Source of the DNA: Treponema sp.
GTDB taxonomy: Bacteria; Spirochaetota; Spirochaetia; Treponematales; Breznakiellaceae
Direction of reading: 5' to 3'
Length of the DNA stretch: 47,230 nt
Assembly (NCBI GenBank): GCA_031268975.1
Contig: JAIRWM010000017.1
Coordinates: 1 to 47,230 of the forward strand
Below, in pieces: positions 7,464 to 16,177 of this stretch. The number at the start of each line of letters is the position of its first letter. The stretch's first letter is position 1. The notes under the pieces are model-generated. The model ran no database searches, was not told the DNA's origin, and saw nothing but the letters and a program-made list of their open reading frames with translations. The position numbers and the translations under genes were made by a program.

Positions 7464-8739
7464 AGCCTTCTTCCGTAGTCCAGGTAAGGAAGACCGGTTC
7501 GTTTGTCAGGCGGAATACCGCCTCGTTTCCGGTTTCCTCGGCTCCGCCGCCGGTAATGTTGTGCCGCCAGAGCGCGGGTGTTCCCGGTGCGCTTACGTAT
7601 ACGGTTTTTGGCGCGGCGGCGGCGCTTGCGGCGTTGTCCCAGAGCAAAAGGGTATGTTCGTTGTTTTTTCTGAAGTACAGGCTTGTTACCGTCCGCTGGA
7701 CATTGTTCCGCAGCGGCAGTTCGGGCCGGTATTCCGCGCCGGGAAGATAGCGGCTGCAAAGCTTAAACGCCTCCCCGCCGTTTTTTAAATCGCCGTTCGG
7801 GTACATCAGCCCAAAGTATTGTCCCGCCCACCAGTTGTTGCGCTGCTGTCCCGCGTCATACTCATCCATCAATTCATACCATACGATATGTTCCAGTTTC
7901 CGCACTGCAAGCCCGCTGAGTGTTTTTACGACATATTCCGGATAGTTTTCAAGATTGCACTGGGAAAAATAAAGTCCTCCGGTCGCGTATCCGACTTCCG
8001 TTATCCAGATTGGCTTTGCGCAGTTAAATTCGTCCATGATCTTTCTGAGCTTGTCAATTTGCCTGACGGTATGTATGGCGTCGGAGGAATACGGATGGAG
8101 TGATATGCCGTCTACATTGTCAAACGCGCCGGCTTTGAACATACCCCGGACAAAGCGCGGCGTTACCCTGAAAAGCGATCCGGCAAGAACGACGGCGTCC
8201 GGGTCAAGTTCTTTTATTTTTTTCCCCGCCGCCGCGGAAAGCGCGAAAAACCGCCTGTTGGATCCGTACCAGAACCATCCGTTGGGCTCGTTCCAGATTT
8301 CATAGGCCCCGATGCGGCCCCGGTAACGGGTTACCATTTGTTCCACGTATTTCAGAAAATAACCGATTTCCCGTTCCGTAAAATTCCGGTGTTCTTTGTT
8401 GTCTTTGTACAGCCAGGGAACGTCATAGCAGAGAAGCATTACGATTTTTTTCCCCGCCGCTTCCGCTCTGGAGATGTACTGGTCCCATCCCGAAAAGTCC
8501 CAAACGCCTTCCTGTGACTCGATATTGCGCCAGTCGGCGGCGGACCGTATCCAGGTAACTCCGAATTCATCAAGCTTTTCCACATATTGCGGGGAAAGGC
8601 CTGTTCTGTCAGGCGATACGCCGATAACGTCTTCCGGGATGGTATGGGCGCCGGGGTAAGAAAAAGAAGTTGACGCGCAGGACGCGGAACATAACGCAAG
8701 GGCCGCCGCTATCAAAAAGACGGGGTAGTGTTGTTTCAT
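7417..8739 (-). CDS. Glycoside hydrolase of the clan GH-A TIM-barrel type, lipoprotein
   Basis: 440 residues. An N-terminal lipoprotein signal has its lipobox cysteine near residue 21 (LCSAS-C), predicting a lipid-anchored surface or periplasmic enzyme. The barrel resembles GH39/GH5-like glycosidases: WIRSAADWRNIE near strand 2, acid/base Glu151 in EIWNEPNGW, LHPYSSD, and candidate nucleophile Glu248 in IWITEVGYA. A C-terminal beta-sandwich-like tail (about 350-440) follows. The ATG overlaps the stop of the upstream phosphatase gene (ATGA), and GAGGAGG precedes it, so expression is coupled. The substrate is unknown; a beta-xyloside or similar plant glycan is a reasonable guess only. Confidence 0.8.
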   Translation of the reverse strand: MKQHYPVFLIAAALALCSASCASTSFSYPGAHTIPEDVIGVSPDRTGLSPQYVEKLDEFGVTWIRSAADWRNIESQEGVWDFSGWDQYISRAEAAGKKIVMLLCYDVPWLYKDNKEHRNFTEREIGYFLKYVEQMVTRYRGRIGAYEIWNEPNGWFWYGSNRRFFALSAAAGKKIKELDPDAVVLAGSLFRVTPRFVRGMFKAGAFDNVDGISLHPYSSDAIHTVRQIDKLRKIMDEFNCAKPIWITEVGYATGGLYFSQCNLENYPEYVVKTLSGLAVRKLEHIVWYELMDEYDAGQQRNNWWAGQYFGLMYPNGDLKNGGEAFKLCSRYLPGAEYRPELPLRNNVQRTVTSLYFRKNNEHTLLLWDNAASAAAAPKTVYVSAPGTPALWRHNITGGGAEETGNEAVFRLTNEPVFLTWTTEEGFSGGAPVLSGRAPGR

Positions 8740-9746
8740 TTCGCGCTTACCTCCTCGATAAAAATTTCACCAATGGCCCGCCCTGTCCATGCCGAAGGCG
8801 GGGTGCGGCCGAATATCGCCGCAATGGTCGGGGCAATGTCGTAAATGCCGGTCTGCCGGGGAATGGTAAAACCCCTGCGGATGTTTTTTCCATACACGAT
8901 CAGCGGAATGGTTCTTTGGCGGGGCAGGTTAAAGCCGTGTCCCCAAAGCCAGCCGCCGTGATCCGAGGTCAGGATGAATACCGTATCGCCGTAAAAGCCG
9001 CCGGAACGCACGGCGTTCTCAAGCCGCGCGATATATCCGTCAAGTTCCCTGAGTTTCGCGTAGTATTCAGGCGATCCGTGGCGCTTTGAATGTCCCACGC
9101 TGTCCGGTTCGTTGAAAACGACAACGGTAAACTCCGGTTTCTGTTCCGTTATGTACCGGGCGATTTTTTCCACGGCGTCCGGGTCCGCCGAAAGGCCGGC
9201 GACATGCTCTGTTGTGTCCGCCGCTCCGGCCGGACACAACAGACCGATTTTGTCCCATTCGTAAAACAGCGCCGTCATGTTTTTTGAAGGGGCCGCTTCC
9301 GGGAAACGGTCTTCCGGCGGCGCATCGTCTGCCTGTTCTTTCAGCAGGGCAAAGATTGTCGGGAAAAATCCGTAGCGGTCCCGTACCGGGCTGTCAAAAC
9401 GCGGTTCGCCGCCGGTGTCGACACAGCCGTGAACTTCAGGCGGCGCACCCATAAACATCGACGACCAGTTTGGCCAGCTGTTTGTGGGGAGTACGCTTTG
9501 CACCCGCATCGACGACGAGCCGCAGGCGATCATGCGTTTGACGGTGGGCATATCCGATTTGGGAACATAGTACGCGCCCCATCCGTCAAGGCCGATAAGC
9601 ACCACATGAACCGCCGCGTTTCTGTCCTGCCGTTCATAGACAAAGGGCTGTACCGCCTCGTCCATGCCTTTTTTTTGGGGCGCGGCGCATGAGGCGGCTA
9701 CGGCAAGAAATATAACCGCCGGATACAAAATCGTTTTTTTTATCAT
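8736..9746 (-). CDS. Alkaline-phosphatase-superfamily (phosphodiesterase-like) lipoprotein
   Basis: 336 residues. A lipoprotein signal with Cys20 (FLAVAAS-C) suggests envelope anchoring. Superfamily motifs are visible: metal-binding Asp54 in VLIGLDGWG, the nucleophile loop LPTNSWPNWSSMFMG (Ser90 at the usual Thr position), FNEPDSVGHSKRHGS, and SDHGGWLWGHG near residue 250. These match type I phosphodiesterase/nucleotide pyrophosphatase and sulfatase-like enzymes, acting on a phospho- or sulfo-ester outside the cytoplasm. The ATG overlaps the stop of the methyltransferase gene (ATGA). The downstream glycosidase in the same operon suggests joint processing of a modified glycan (inference). Confidence 0.8.
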   Translation of the reverse strand: MIKKTILYPAVIFLAVAASCAAPQKKGMDEAVQPFVYERQDRNAAVHVVLIGLDGWGAYYVPKSDMPTVKRMIACGSSSMRVQSVLPTNSWPNWSSMFMGAPPEVHGCVDTGGEPRFDSPVRDRYGFFPTIFALLKEQADDAPPEDRFPEAAPSKNMTALFYEWDKIGLLCPAGAADTTEHVAGLSADPDAVEKIARYITEQKPEFTVVVFNEPDSVGHSKRHGSPEYYAKLRELDGYIARLENAVRSGGFYGDTVFILTSDHGGWLWGHGFNLPRQRTIPLIVYGKNIRRGFTIPRQTGIYDIAPTIAAIFGRTPPSAWTGRAIGEIFIEEVSAK

Positions 9747-10363
9747 TTTTTCCCCAGTCCCAGAAAATACGTTTCAAACGAATCGCTTCTGCACGCTTTT
9801 GGCTTGAAACTCCGGGCCGCTGTAAAGCGTTCCCGAATCCGCTCCAGAAGATCTTCGGATCCGGCGCCCTGAAACACTTTTATCGCCATGTTTCCCCCCG
9901 GCGCAAGACAGGCGTCCGCGTATTCAAGAACCTGTTCGGCAAGGGCAAGTGATTTCCCGGTATCGACGATGCGGTTCCCCGTTGTGCCCGGCGCGGCGTC
10001 GCTTAACAGTACCGTATAAGGCCCTCTGCCGGAAAGCGCTTCGCGTACCGGGCCGGATTCAAGATCACCCTGAATAAAGAAAAAGTCTTTTCTGTCAAAA
10101 ACGCCTTTGTCAAAACGCCGGGAAAGTCCCTGGAGATCCGCGGCCGCCAAACGCAGTTCCCCCCCCGGCGCCGGGGCAAAGCGCCTGAGAATATAAAGGC
10201 TCCAGCTTCCCGGGGCAGCGCCCAGATCGAGAATTTTCGGCGGAACTTTGCCGAAAAGCCCGAATTTTCCGTCGATTTCCATAAGTTTATATACGGATCG
10301 GGCGGGGTATCCTTCCTTTTGGGCTTTCAGTGACCAAAAATCTAGCTTTTCGTAAGATGTCAT
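9743..10363 (-). CDS. rlmE: RlmE/FtsJ-family 23S rRNA 2'-O-methyltransferase
   Basis: 206 residues from the ATG at 10363, the start that gives the family's usual N-terminus (DFWSLKAQKEGYPARSVYKL). The SAM-binding motif DLGAAPGSWSLY and the K-D-K-E catalytic tetrad (K in SVYKL, D in LLSDAAPG, K in AIKVFQG, E in SFETYFLGLGKK) are all present. The family methylates U2552 of 23S rRNA late in 50S assembly. An extended open frame upstream of 10363 runs into the divergent gene and is not needed. It heads a three-gene set with two envelope lipoproteins through 4-bp overlaps, an odd functional mix. Confidence 0.9.
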   Translation of the reverse strand: MTSYEKLDFWSLKAQKEGYPARSVYKLMEIDGKFGLFGKVPPKILDLGAAPGSWSLYILRRFAPAPGGELRLAAADLQGLSRRFDKGVFDRKDFFFIQGDLESGPVREALSGRGPYTVLLSDAAPGTTGNRIVDTGKSLALAEQVLEYADACLAPGGNMAIKVFQGAGSEDLLERIRERFTAARSFKPKACRSDSFETYFLGLGKK

Positions 10364-10402
10364 GATACTGTTAGACCTATGGAAAGGGAGTATACCCTGC
10401 GT

Positions 10403-11428
10403 ATGGGGAAAATAGAAGATACGCTTGCCCGCGCTCTTCCCCGTCTGCCCGGAGCGGCCTGGCTTCGGGAAACGTTTCCCGCTCTGGAGTTTGACCCCTC
10501 TCTGGCGCGGCATCTTACCGCCCCGTGCAGGGAGCTTCTTGACCGGGGCGGCAAGCGCTGGCGGCCGCTGCTTTCACTTTTGGTCTGCGAGGCCCTTGGC
10601 GGCGGGGACGCGGTACTGCCGCTTTTGCCGCTGGTGGAATTCCCTCATAACGCGAGCCTTATCCATGACGACATAGAGGACAATTCCAGCCTGCGGCGGG
10701 GAAAACCGGCGGTTCATGTGCTTTACGGGAACGATACCGCCATCAATTCGGGCAGTTTTCTCTACTTCCTTCCGCTTTCCTGTGTTGAGTCCTGGGACGG
10801 TCCGGCGGAAACAAAAACGCGCATCCTGCTTCTGTGGGGAGAATACATGCGCCGCCTGCATCTGGGTCAGTCAATGGACATTGCCTGGCACCGGGATTTT
10901 TTCTCCCTGCCTTCCATAGAGGATTATCTGCTCATGTGCCGCCTTAAAACCGGCTGCCTTGCCCGTTTTGCCGCCCTCCTTGGGGCCGTGTGCTCCGGCT
11001 GTCCGTCCCCGGAAGCCGTCATGGAACGGTACGGCGCCGCCGCGGAAAAGCTTGGGGTTGGTTTTCAGATACTTGATGATGTCAAAAACCTGAGTTCCGG
11101 CGTGCCCGGAAAAGAACGGGGCGACGATATTGTGGAAGGGAAGAAGAGCCTCCCCGTACTGCTGTACCTTCACGGGCAGGGGCCCGGCCGTGAAGACAGG
11201 GCCGCTTTTGCCGCGTCCTGTTTTAAGGCCGCTTCTGAAAAAGGCCCCGGCGCCGGTGAAATAGTCCTGTTTATCACTGAGCTGGAGCGGTCCGGCGCCC
11301 TCGAAGCGGCCCTGCAAAAGGGCGAGCGGCTTATCGGGGAAGCAAAAGCGGCGTTTGGGGAAGCCCCAGACGTGCGGGCGTTCCCGGCGGGCGATTTGCT
11401 GGCCGGTCTGGCGGAGACGCTGCGGTGA
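10403..11428 (+). CDS. Polyprenyl (isoprenyl) diphosphate synthase
   Basis: About 341 residues. Trans-prenyltransferase signatures: GGKRWRP, first Asp-rich motif in SLIHDDIEDNSSLRRGKP, and second in GFQILDDVKN (DDxxN rather than DDxxD). It condenses isopentenyl diphosphate with allylic diphosphates to make a C15-C50 chain for quinone or cell-wall lipid carriers; chain length cannot be told by eye. The start is uncertain. ATG 10379 lacks a ribosome binding site; GGGAG at 10386-10390 lies 6 nt before CTG 10397 and 12 nt before ATG 10403. The stop overlaps the next start (GTGA). Confidence 0.88.
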   Translation: MGKIEDTLARALPRLPGAAWLRETFPALEFDPSLARHLTAPCRELLDRGGKRWRPLLSLLVCEALGGGDAVLPLLPLVEFPHNASLIHDDIEDNSSLRRGKPAVHVLYGNDTAINSGSFLYFLPLSCVESWDGPAETKTRILLLWGEYMRRLHLGQSMDIAWHRDFFSLPSIEDYLLMCRLKTGCLARFAALLGAVCSGCPSPEAVMERYGAAAEKLGVGFQILDDVKNLSSGVPGKERGDDIVEGKKSLPVLLYLHGQGPGREDRAAFAASCFKAASEKGPGAGEIVLFITELERSGALEAALQKGERLIGEAKAAFGEAPDVRAFPAGDLLAGLAETLR

Positions 11429-12063
11429 AAAACATACTGGAAGCGGAAATCTGGGGAATTGCCCGGGCCGGCGACGGGAGCATGGTGTTCCTGCGGCCTT
11501 TAAATTCAGATTATGCCGTACCGATTTTTATCGGCCAACTGGAAACCCAGACCATTCTTATTGGGTACGGCAATGTCAGCGTGCCCCGGCCCCTTACCCC
11601 GGATCTGCTTCTCGACGTCATACGCCACGCGGGACTCCTCCTGCTCAGGGTGGAAATCAGCGAAATCAGGGAAAACACTTTTTTCGCCCGGTTGGTGCTG
11701 TGTTCCCCGGAAAGCGCGGCCGGGTCCGCCCCGGAAGGCGGCGGCTCTCCGCCGGCGGGAAAATATACCCCGCAAGCGCCGCTTTTGATTGACGCCCGGC
11801 CGTCCGATGCCCTGGCGCTTGCGGTACGAAGCAAATGCCCTATCTATGTAGCGGAAAAAGTCCTTTCAGAGGCGGGCATACTCGCGGAAAGCATTATTGA
11901 AAGCGACGCCGACGGGCCGGGGGAACACCGGGAATCGCTGAGGGAAGAGCTGGAAGCCGCCGTTGCCGCCGAGAATTATGAAAAAGCCGCCGAACTGCGG
12001 GATATTCTCAAACAGGTTGACAGGGGGGAGGCTTGGCAAAATAATGAAACTAGCGTAGAATGA
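11425..12063 (+). CDS. Bifunctional nuclease family (BFN/DUF151) protein with UvrB/UvrC motif
   Basis: 212 residues. Residues 1-160 show the BFN fold pattern (VFLRPLNSDYAVPIFIGQLETQ, DLLLDVIRHAG, IDARPSDALALAVRSKCPIYVAEKVL). A small Gly/Pro insert (about 95-115) and a C-terminal UVR motif (LREELEAAVAAENYEKAAELRDILK) follow. The family was described as a bifunctional RNase/DNase, and bacterial versions are often paired with UVR motifs that contact Clp or Uvr proteins. The GTG start overlaps the stop of the prenyl synthase gene (GTGA), so the two are coupled. Confidence 0.88.
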   Translation: MKNILEAEIWGIARAGDGSMVFLRPLNSDYAVPIFIGQLETQTILIGYGNVSVPRPLTPDLLLDVIRHAGLLLLRVEISEIRENTFFARLVLCSPESAAGSAPEGGGSPPAGKYTPQAPLLIDARPSDALALAVRSKCPIYVAEKVLSEAGILAESIIESDADGPGEHRESLREELEAAVAAENYEKAAELRDILKQVDRGEAWQNNETSVE

Positions 12064-12092
12064 TACCGATATTGAAATGACAGGTGGAGAAT

Positions 12093-13055
12093 TTGAATAG
12101 ACGGTCTTATATCGCGGATATACTTAGACTTGTGATGGTCGCGATGGTAGTCTACTATGCACCCGTGGCCCGGTTCCTGTCTGTGCGGAACGTCGGAAAC
12201 TTTCCAGGCAATGTTGTCAATGCGCCTGAAGAAAGCATGGGTGGTCGTGAAAGCGCCGTTTCCCTGGAAAACGCCTCTTTTGAGGAAACGGAACAGGGAC
12301 TTCCCGAACCGCTGGAATTTTCCAAACCCCGAATGCTGCTTCATACCTCCTATACCGTTCAGCAGGGCGACGTACTTGGCGAAGTCGCGAAACATTTCGG
12401 TCTCAGTACCGGGACCCTGGTTTCGCTGAACAATGTCAAATATACCCGGAACCTTCAAATCGGTCATACGCTCAAGGTTCCCAATCAGGATGGGATAATA
12501 TACAAGGTAAAAAAAGGGGACAGCCTCCGGTCAATAGCGGGAAAACATAAAATTGATCCGGAAGCGGTTAAAGTATCCAATGAACTTTTTTCCGATCAGA
12601 TAAACGAAAACACCAGCCTTTTCCTTCCCGGCGCGGTCATGCCCTGGGAAGATCTTCAGGAAATTAACGGCGACCTTTTCCTGTGGCCGGTACGGGGGTA
12701 TGTTTCCTCGTATTACGGCTACCGCAGGAGCCCTTTTACCGGCGCACGGAGCTTCCATTCCGGGCTTGACATAGCGGCGCCCATGGGAACCGCCATTCGA
12801 GCCGCCATGTCCGGCAGGGTCAGCGCCGTGGGCTACGACAACGTATACGGAAACTTTGTGGTCATTACCCATCAGGCCGGTTACCGGACCCTGTACGGTC
12901 ACATGAGCGTAACCCGTACCCGTACCGGCGTTTATGTCAATGCCGGCGACAGGATTGGCGACGTCGGCAGTACGGGGCAGAGTACCGGCCCCCATGTTCA
13001 CTTTACGGTTTACAAGAACGGCGCCACCGTAAACCCCCGTAACGTGATTCGGTAA
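12093..13055 (+). CDS. LysM/M23 peptidase (cell-wall endopeptidase or divisome activator)
   Basis: 320 residues from TTG 12093 (AGGTGG five bases upstream); GTG 12084 is an in-frame alternative. An N-terminal hydrophobic helix (about 9-30, LRLVMVAMVVYYAPVARFL) anchors or exports it. Two LysM modules follow (about 86-130 and 136-180: YTVQQGDVLGEVAKHFGLS, YKVKKGDSLRSIAGKHKID). The C-terminal LytM domain has HSGLDIA, YGHMS and GPHVHFTVY, so all zinc ligands of an active lysostaphin-type peptidase are there. It probably cleaves peptidoglycan cross-links in the periplasm. Confidence 0.92.
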   Translation: MNRRSYIADILRLVMVAMVVYYAPVARFLSVRNVGNFPGNVVNAPEESMGGRESAVSLENASFEETEQGLPEPLEFSKPRMLLHTSYTVQQGDVLGEVAKHFGLSTGTLVSLNNVKYTRNLQIGHTLKVPNQDGIIYKVKKGDSLRSIAGKHKIDPEAVKVSNELFSDQINENTSLFLPGAVMPWEDLQEINGDLFLWPVRGYVSSYYGYRRSPFTGARSFHSGLDIAAPMGTAIRAAMSGRVSAVGYDNVYGNFVVITHQAGYRTLYGHMSVTRTRTGVYVNAGDRIGDVGSTGQSTGPHVHFTVYKNGATVNPRNVIR

Positions 13056-13094
13056 GGGAGAACGCAAATAAAAGAACGGTGGCGGATATTTTTA

Positions 13095-13523
13095 TTGATT
13101 CTTCTTGCCGTTTCTCTTGCGGCTGTCTTTTATTACTTTTCCTTTAGAAGCATTGGTTCAAAAGAATCTTTCGTTATCAGTAATCTTTCCGGCGAAAATT
13201 TCAATTTAGCTGTCGCGGCCAGTGAAAAAAATCCCGTTTTTACCTTAAAAAAGTACCGGGACGTAAATGGGATACGATACGTTTATATACACAAATCGGA
13301 CGTCAGTAAAATACGGGGGCCGGTGATATTATTTCAGTGTGAAAGGGATGATTCAGTGGACGTTGTTACCAAATTAAAAAATGTCTTTGATGAATTAACA
13401 ATAACCGATGACCGCAACACCGTAATCTGGGACTTAAACAGCGCCGGTGGAATTACCAGCATGGAAGATACGATTCTTACAAACACCATATCGCACATAC
13501 TCTTGTTGGGCAGAACAGAATAA
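13095..13523 (+). CDS. Small membrane-anchored protein of unknown function
   Basis: 142 residues from TTG 13095. It opens with a transmembrane or signal segment (LLAVSLAAVFYYFSF) and then a mixed alpha/beta domain (ESFVISNLSGENFNLAVAA, YRDVNGIRYVYIHKSDVSK, TVIWDLNSAGGITSMED) that was not recognised. GGGAG at 13056-13060 points to an ATA at 13068, in frame, which would add KERWRIFL and give a normal positively charged signal N-terminus, so the true start may be that rare codon. The gene follows the M23 peptidase by about 40 bases and is probably in its operon. Confidence 0.7.
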   Translation: MILLAVSLAAVFYYFSFRSIGSKESFVISNLSGENFNLAVAASEKNPVFTLKKYRDVNGIRYVYIHKSDVSKIRGPVILFQCERDDSVDVVTKLKNVFDELTITDDRNTVIWDLNSAGGITSMEDTILTNTISHILLLGRTE

Positions 13524-13584
13524 CCGCGCGGGGAACGGGCTTTACGGGGAAAACCATACGGGGAACAGAAATGGCGGGGAAAAA

Positions 13585-14355
13585 TTATACAAGGATTAAC
13601 TGTACGCCGGCGTTTCGGATATGCTGGGCATATTCATCGGGGATTCCCGCATCGGTAATTACCATGGAAAATTCCGTAATGTTCCCAAAAAGACAGGCGC
13701 TCACCTGGCCAAACTTGGCGGAATCGGTTAAAAGTATTCTGTCCTTGCTGGATTCAATCATGGCCTGTTTCAGCGGCGCGTCTTCCACATAACCACAGGT
13801 AAGCCCCAGGTTTAAGTCAAAGCCGGTGGTTCCGATAAACGCCTTGCTGGCCCGGTACTTCCGGAGCGCCATGGTAGAATCCGAATCGTAGAAGACCGCC
13901 GGTTTGGGAGAATAAACGCCCCCTGGAATTATTACCGTACAATGAGGCAGCTGCACCAGTACTTTGATGGTATTGAGGCTGGGACAAATTATCGTATTGG
14001 CGTAGTCCTGGGGTATCAGTTCGGCAAAAAGCTGCACGGTAGTTCCTGAATCGAGAAAAATTACGTCGTTTGGTTCAAGAAGCTGAATGGCCTGTTTTAC
14101 GATTGCCAGCTTCTGCTCGGTATTTTTGTCCTGTTCTTTGGTCAGTGTGTAGCCGTTTTGATTGGTTCCCACCGAAGTTGAGACAACGCCGCCATAAACC
14201 AGCTTCACCTTGTTTTCATCCGCAAGACCGCGAAGATCCCGGCGTACTGTCATTTCGGATACATCAAGCTCCCGCGCAAGCTGGCTGACAGTAATAAAAT
14301 GGCTGCCGGTGATGATATCAATCTCTTCCTGTATCCGCTTGCCTATGTTCGCCAT
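13585..14355 (-). CDS. DeoR/GlpR-family transcriptional regulator
   Basis: 256 residues. The N-terminal winged helix-turn-helix (residues about 18-55, ITVSQLARELDVSEMTVRRDLRGL) is the DeoR signature. The C-terminal sugar-phosphate-binding domain has LDSGTT, PGGVYSP, FIGTTGFDLNLGLTCG and the DSAKFGQVS motif. These regulators usually repress sugar operons and are released by a phosphorylated intermediate. AAGGTG precedes the ATG. As last gene of the cluster behind araD-like, permease, ATPase and binding protein, it is the prime candidate to bind the TTAACA/TGTTAA dyads found in this region (inference). Confidence 0.93.
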   Translation of the reverse strand: MANIGKRIQEEIDIITGSHFITVSQLARELDVSEMTVRRDLRGLADENKVKLVYGGVVSTSVGTNQNGYTLTKEQDKNTEQKLAIVKQAIQLLEPNDVIFLDSGTTVQLFAELIPQDYANTIICPSLNTIKVLVQLPHCTVIIPGGVYSPKPAVFYDSDSTMALRKYRASKAFIGTTGFDLNLGLTCGYVEDAPLKQAMIESSKDRILLTDSAKFGQVSACLFGNITEFSMVITDAGIPDEYAQHIRNAGVQLILV

Positions 14356-14464
14356 ATTGCACCTTCACTACATAATACATGACGTGCTTTCTTTTGATCA
14401 ACAACTCCGCCTCGGAACGCGGACCGGCGCCCCGAGGACCCCGCCGCGGACCGCCGCCCCTGCA

Positions 14465-15193
14465 TCACGTTTTGGATGCTTGTCCGTAATACGCGCCGGG
14501 GCCGAATTTCCGGTTGTAATGTTTGTCCGCCAGTTCCTGCTGTATCCGGGGAATGGGCTTATCCCGGAAAGAACAGTTCATGGTAACATTGCAATACGCC
14601 ATTTTTGAAATGTATTCCAAAACCAGGCTGTGTTCAACGGCTTCCGCGGGACTGTCCCCCCATACAAAGGGGCCGTGACTGTGAACCAATACCGCCGACA
14701 TGCGGCGGCAGCCGGTTTTTTTTGTTTCAAGCGTTTCCAGTATTACATCCCCGGTGTTTTTTTCATATTCGCCCTGTATTTCTTCCGCGAGCAGCGGGCG
14801 GGAAACCGGAATATCGCCGTAAAAGTAATCTCCGTGTGTCGTACCCAAACAGGGAACATCGACTCCCGACTGGGCCCATACCGTAGCAAATTGGGAATGT
14901 GTGTGAACAATACCCCGTATTCCCTGATCTTTAAATGCCCGGTAAAGCACTAAATGGGTAGGCGTATCCGTAGATGGTTTATATTTTCCCTCAACGATCC
15001 TGCCCTCCATGTCCAGAACCGTCATGTGTTCACTGTTCATCTCCTCGTATTTGACTCCGCTTGCCTTTATGGCAATATAGCCTGTTTCAGGATCATACCC
15101 GGAAACATTGCCCCATGTCATAATGACCAGGTTTTTTTTAACTAAATCCAGATTCGCTTCCAGAGTCTGTTCTCTTAATACCTTGATATTCAT
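14465..15193 (-). CDS. araD: L-ribulose-5-phosphate 4-epimerase (AraD/UlaF type)
   Basis: 242 residues, full length for the class II aldolase/adducin epimerase subfamily. It shares the AraD landmarks: LEANLDLVKKNLVIMTWGNV, ASGVKYEEM, SDTPTHLVLYRAF-like segment, zinc ligands in IVHTHSQFATVWAQ, GTTHGDYFYG, and LVHSHGPFVWG with the C-terminal AYYGQ. It interconverts L-ribulose-5-P and D-xylulose-5-P, feeding the pentose phosphate pathway. The gene lies 13 bases after the permease gene. No arabinose isomerase gene accompanies it, so the upstream substrate may not be L-arabinose. An UlaF-like role in L-xylulose or ascorbate use is possible. Confidence 0.9.
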   Translation of the reverse strand: MNIKVLREQTLEANLDLVKKNLVIMTWGNVSGYDPETGYIAIKASGVKYEEMNSEHMTVLDMEGRIVEGKYKPSTDTPTHLVLYRAFKDQGIRGIVHTHSQFATVWAQSGVDVPCLGTTHGDYFYGDIPVSRPLLAEEIQGEYEKNTGDVILETLETKKTGCRRMSAVLVHSHGPFVWGDSPAEAVEHSLVLEYISKMAYCNVTMNCSFRDKPIPRIQQELADKHYNRKFGPGAYYGQASKT

Positions 15194-15206
15194 GTTCCCT
15201 CTCCAG

Positions 15207-16172
15207 TTACTCCGCCTTGGAAGTCAATTTAGTTTGTATTCGCTTTGAAATACTCGCGAACGCCACCGCCGCTATAAGGACCAGTCCCTTTACCAGTTGT
15301 TGTACATAATCGTTGATGTTGCACATTTGCATTCCTGTGGTCAGAATACCCATGATAAGTACGCCGACCAATACCAGGCTGATATTGCCCTGCCCGCCGC
15401 TCAGGCTCACTCCGCCAAGAACGACGGCGGTTATGGCGTCCATTTCATAGTTTTGACCCGAAGACGGCTGCCCGCTGTTTGTTCTGGATAACAATACCAA
15501 TCCGGCGATTCCCGAAAGAAATCCGCTTAAACTGTACGCGAAGGTTGTTATCCTTGAGACATTGATGCCTGAAAGACGTGACGCTTCCGCGTTGCCTCCA
15601 ACCCCGTAAATATGCCGTCCAACGGTGGTACGGCTTAAAACGAAACGGGCTATAATAAAAATGGCTGCCAGCAATATAACCGGATAGGGAATAACCCAGA
15701 GCGAATTTTTGGCAAAATCGCCGAATGTCTGACTGAAACCAAACACAGGGAGGCCTCCCGTTACTATAAACGCCATTCCCCTGAGGGAAGTCATCATCCC
15801 CAGGGTGCAAATAAGGGGCGGCATACCGAGCCTTGTTATGAATGTTCCGTTGATTGTACCGTACGCGAAACCGATCAGCACTGTAGCGACACATGCCAGT
15901 GGAGCCGGAACCCCTGCCATCATGAGCATGGCCGCTGTTACGCTGGACACTCCGGCGATTGAACCGACTGAAAGATCAATGCCGCCGGTAAGAATAACAA
16001 AACACATTCCAATTGAAATGATCCCCGTAATGGAGATCTGTTTCAAAATGGTAAAAATGGTATTTACTTTCATGAAATTTTCCGACGCAAAGGAAAAAAT
16101 GATTACCAATACGATCAAAATACCCACAATGCCGTAGTCCAGCAAAAAGGTTGAGGTTTTTTTGTTACCCAT
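15207..16172 (-). CDS. Sugar ABC transporter permease (RbsC type), cluster 1
   Basis: 321 residues with about 8-10 hydrophobic helices of the BPD_transp_2 family. Landmarks: GMCFVILTGGIDLSVGSIAG, GTFITRLGMPPLICTLGMM, the coupling region YGVGGNAEASRLSGINV, and AVVLGGVSLSGGQGNI. It forms the inner-membrane channel of a ribose/xylose/galactose-class importer together with the ATPase encoded five bases upstream and the binding protein before that. A homodimer is likely because this cluster has a single permease gene. Confidence 0.93.
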   Translation of the reverse strand: MGNKKTSTFLLDYGIVGILIVLVIIFSFASENFMKVNTIFTILKQISITGIISIGMCFVILTGGIDLSVGSIAGVSSVTAAMLMMAGVPAPLACVATVLIGFAYGTINGTFITRLGMPPLICTLGMMTSLRGMAFIVTGGLPVFGFSQTFGDFAKNSLWVIPYPVILLAAIFIIARFVLSRTTVGRHIYGVGGNAEASRLSGINVSRITTFAYSLSGFLSGIAGLVLLSRTNSGQPSSGQNYEMDAITAVVLGGVSLSGGQGNISLVLVGVLIMGILTTGMQMCNINDYVQQLVKGLVLIAAVAFASISKRIQTKLTSKAE

Positions 16173-16177
16173 GTCTT

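Noticed and set aside
9743-10513. Longer RlmE protein starting upstream of 10363
   Set aside because: The extra 50 residues overlap the divergent prenyl synthase gene and do not resemble the family's N-terminus.
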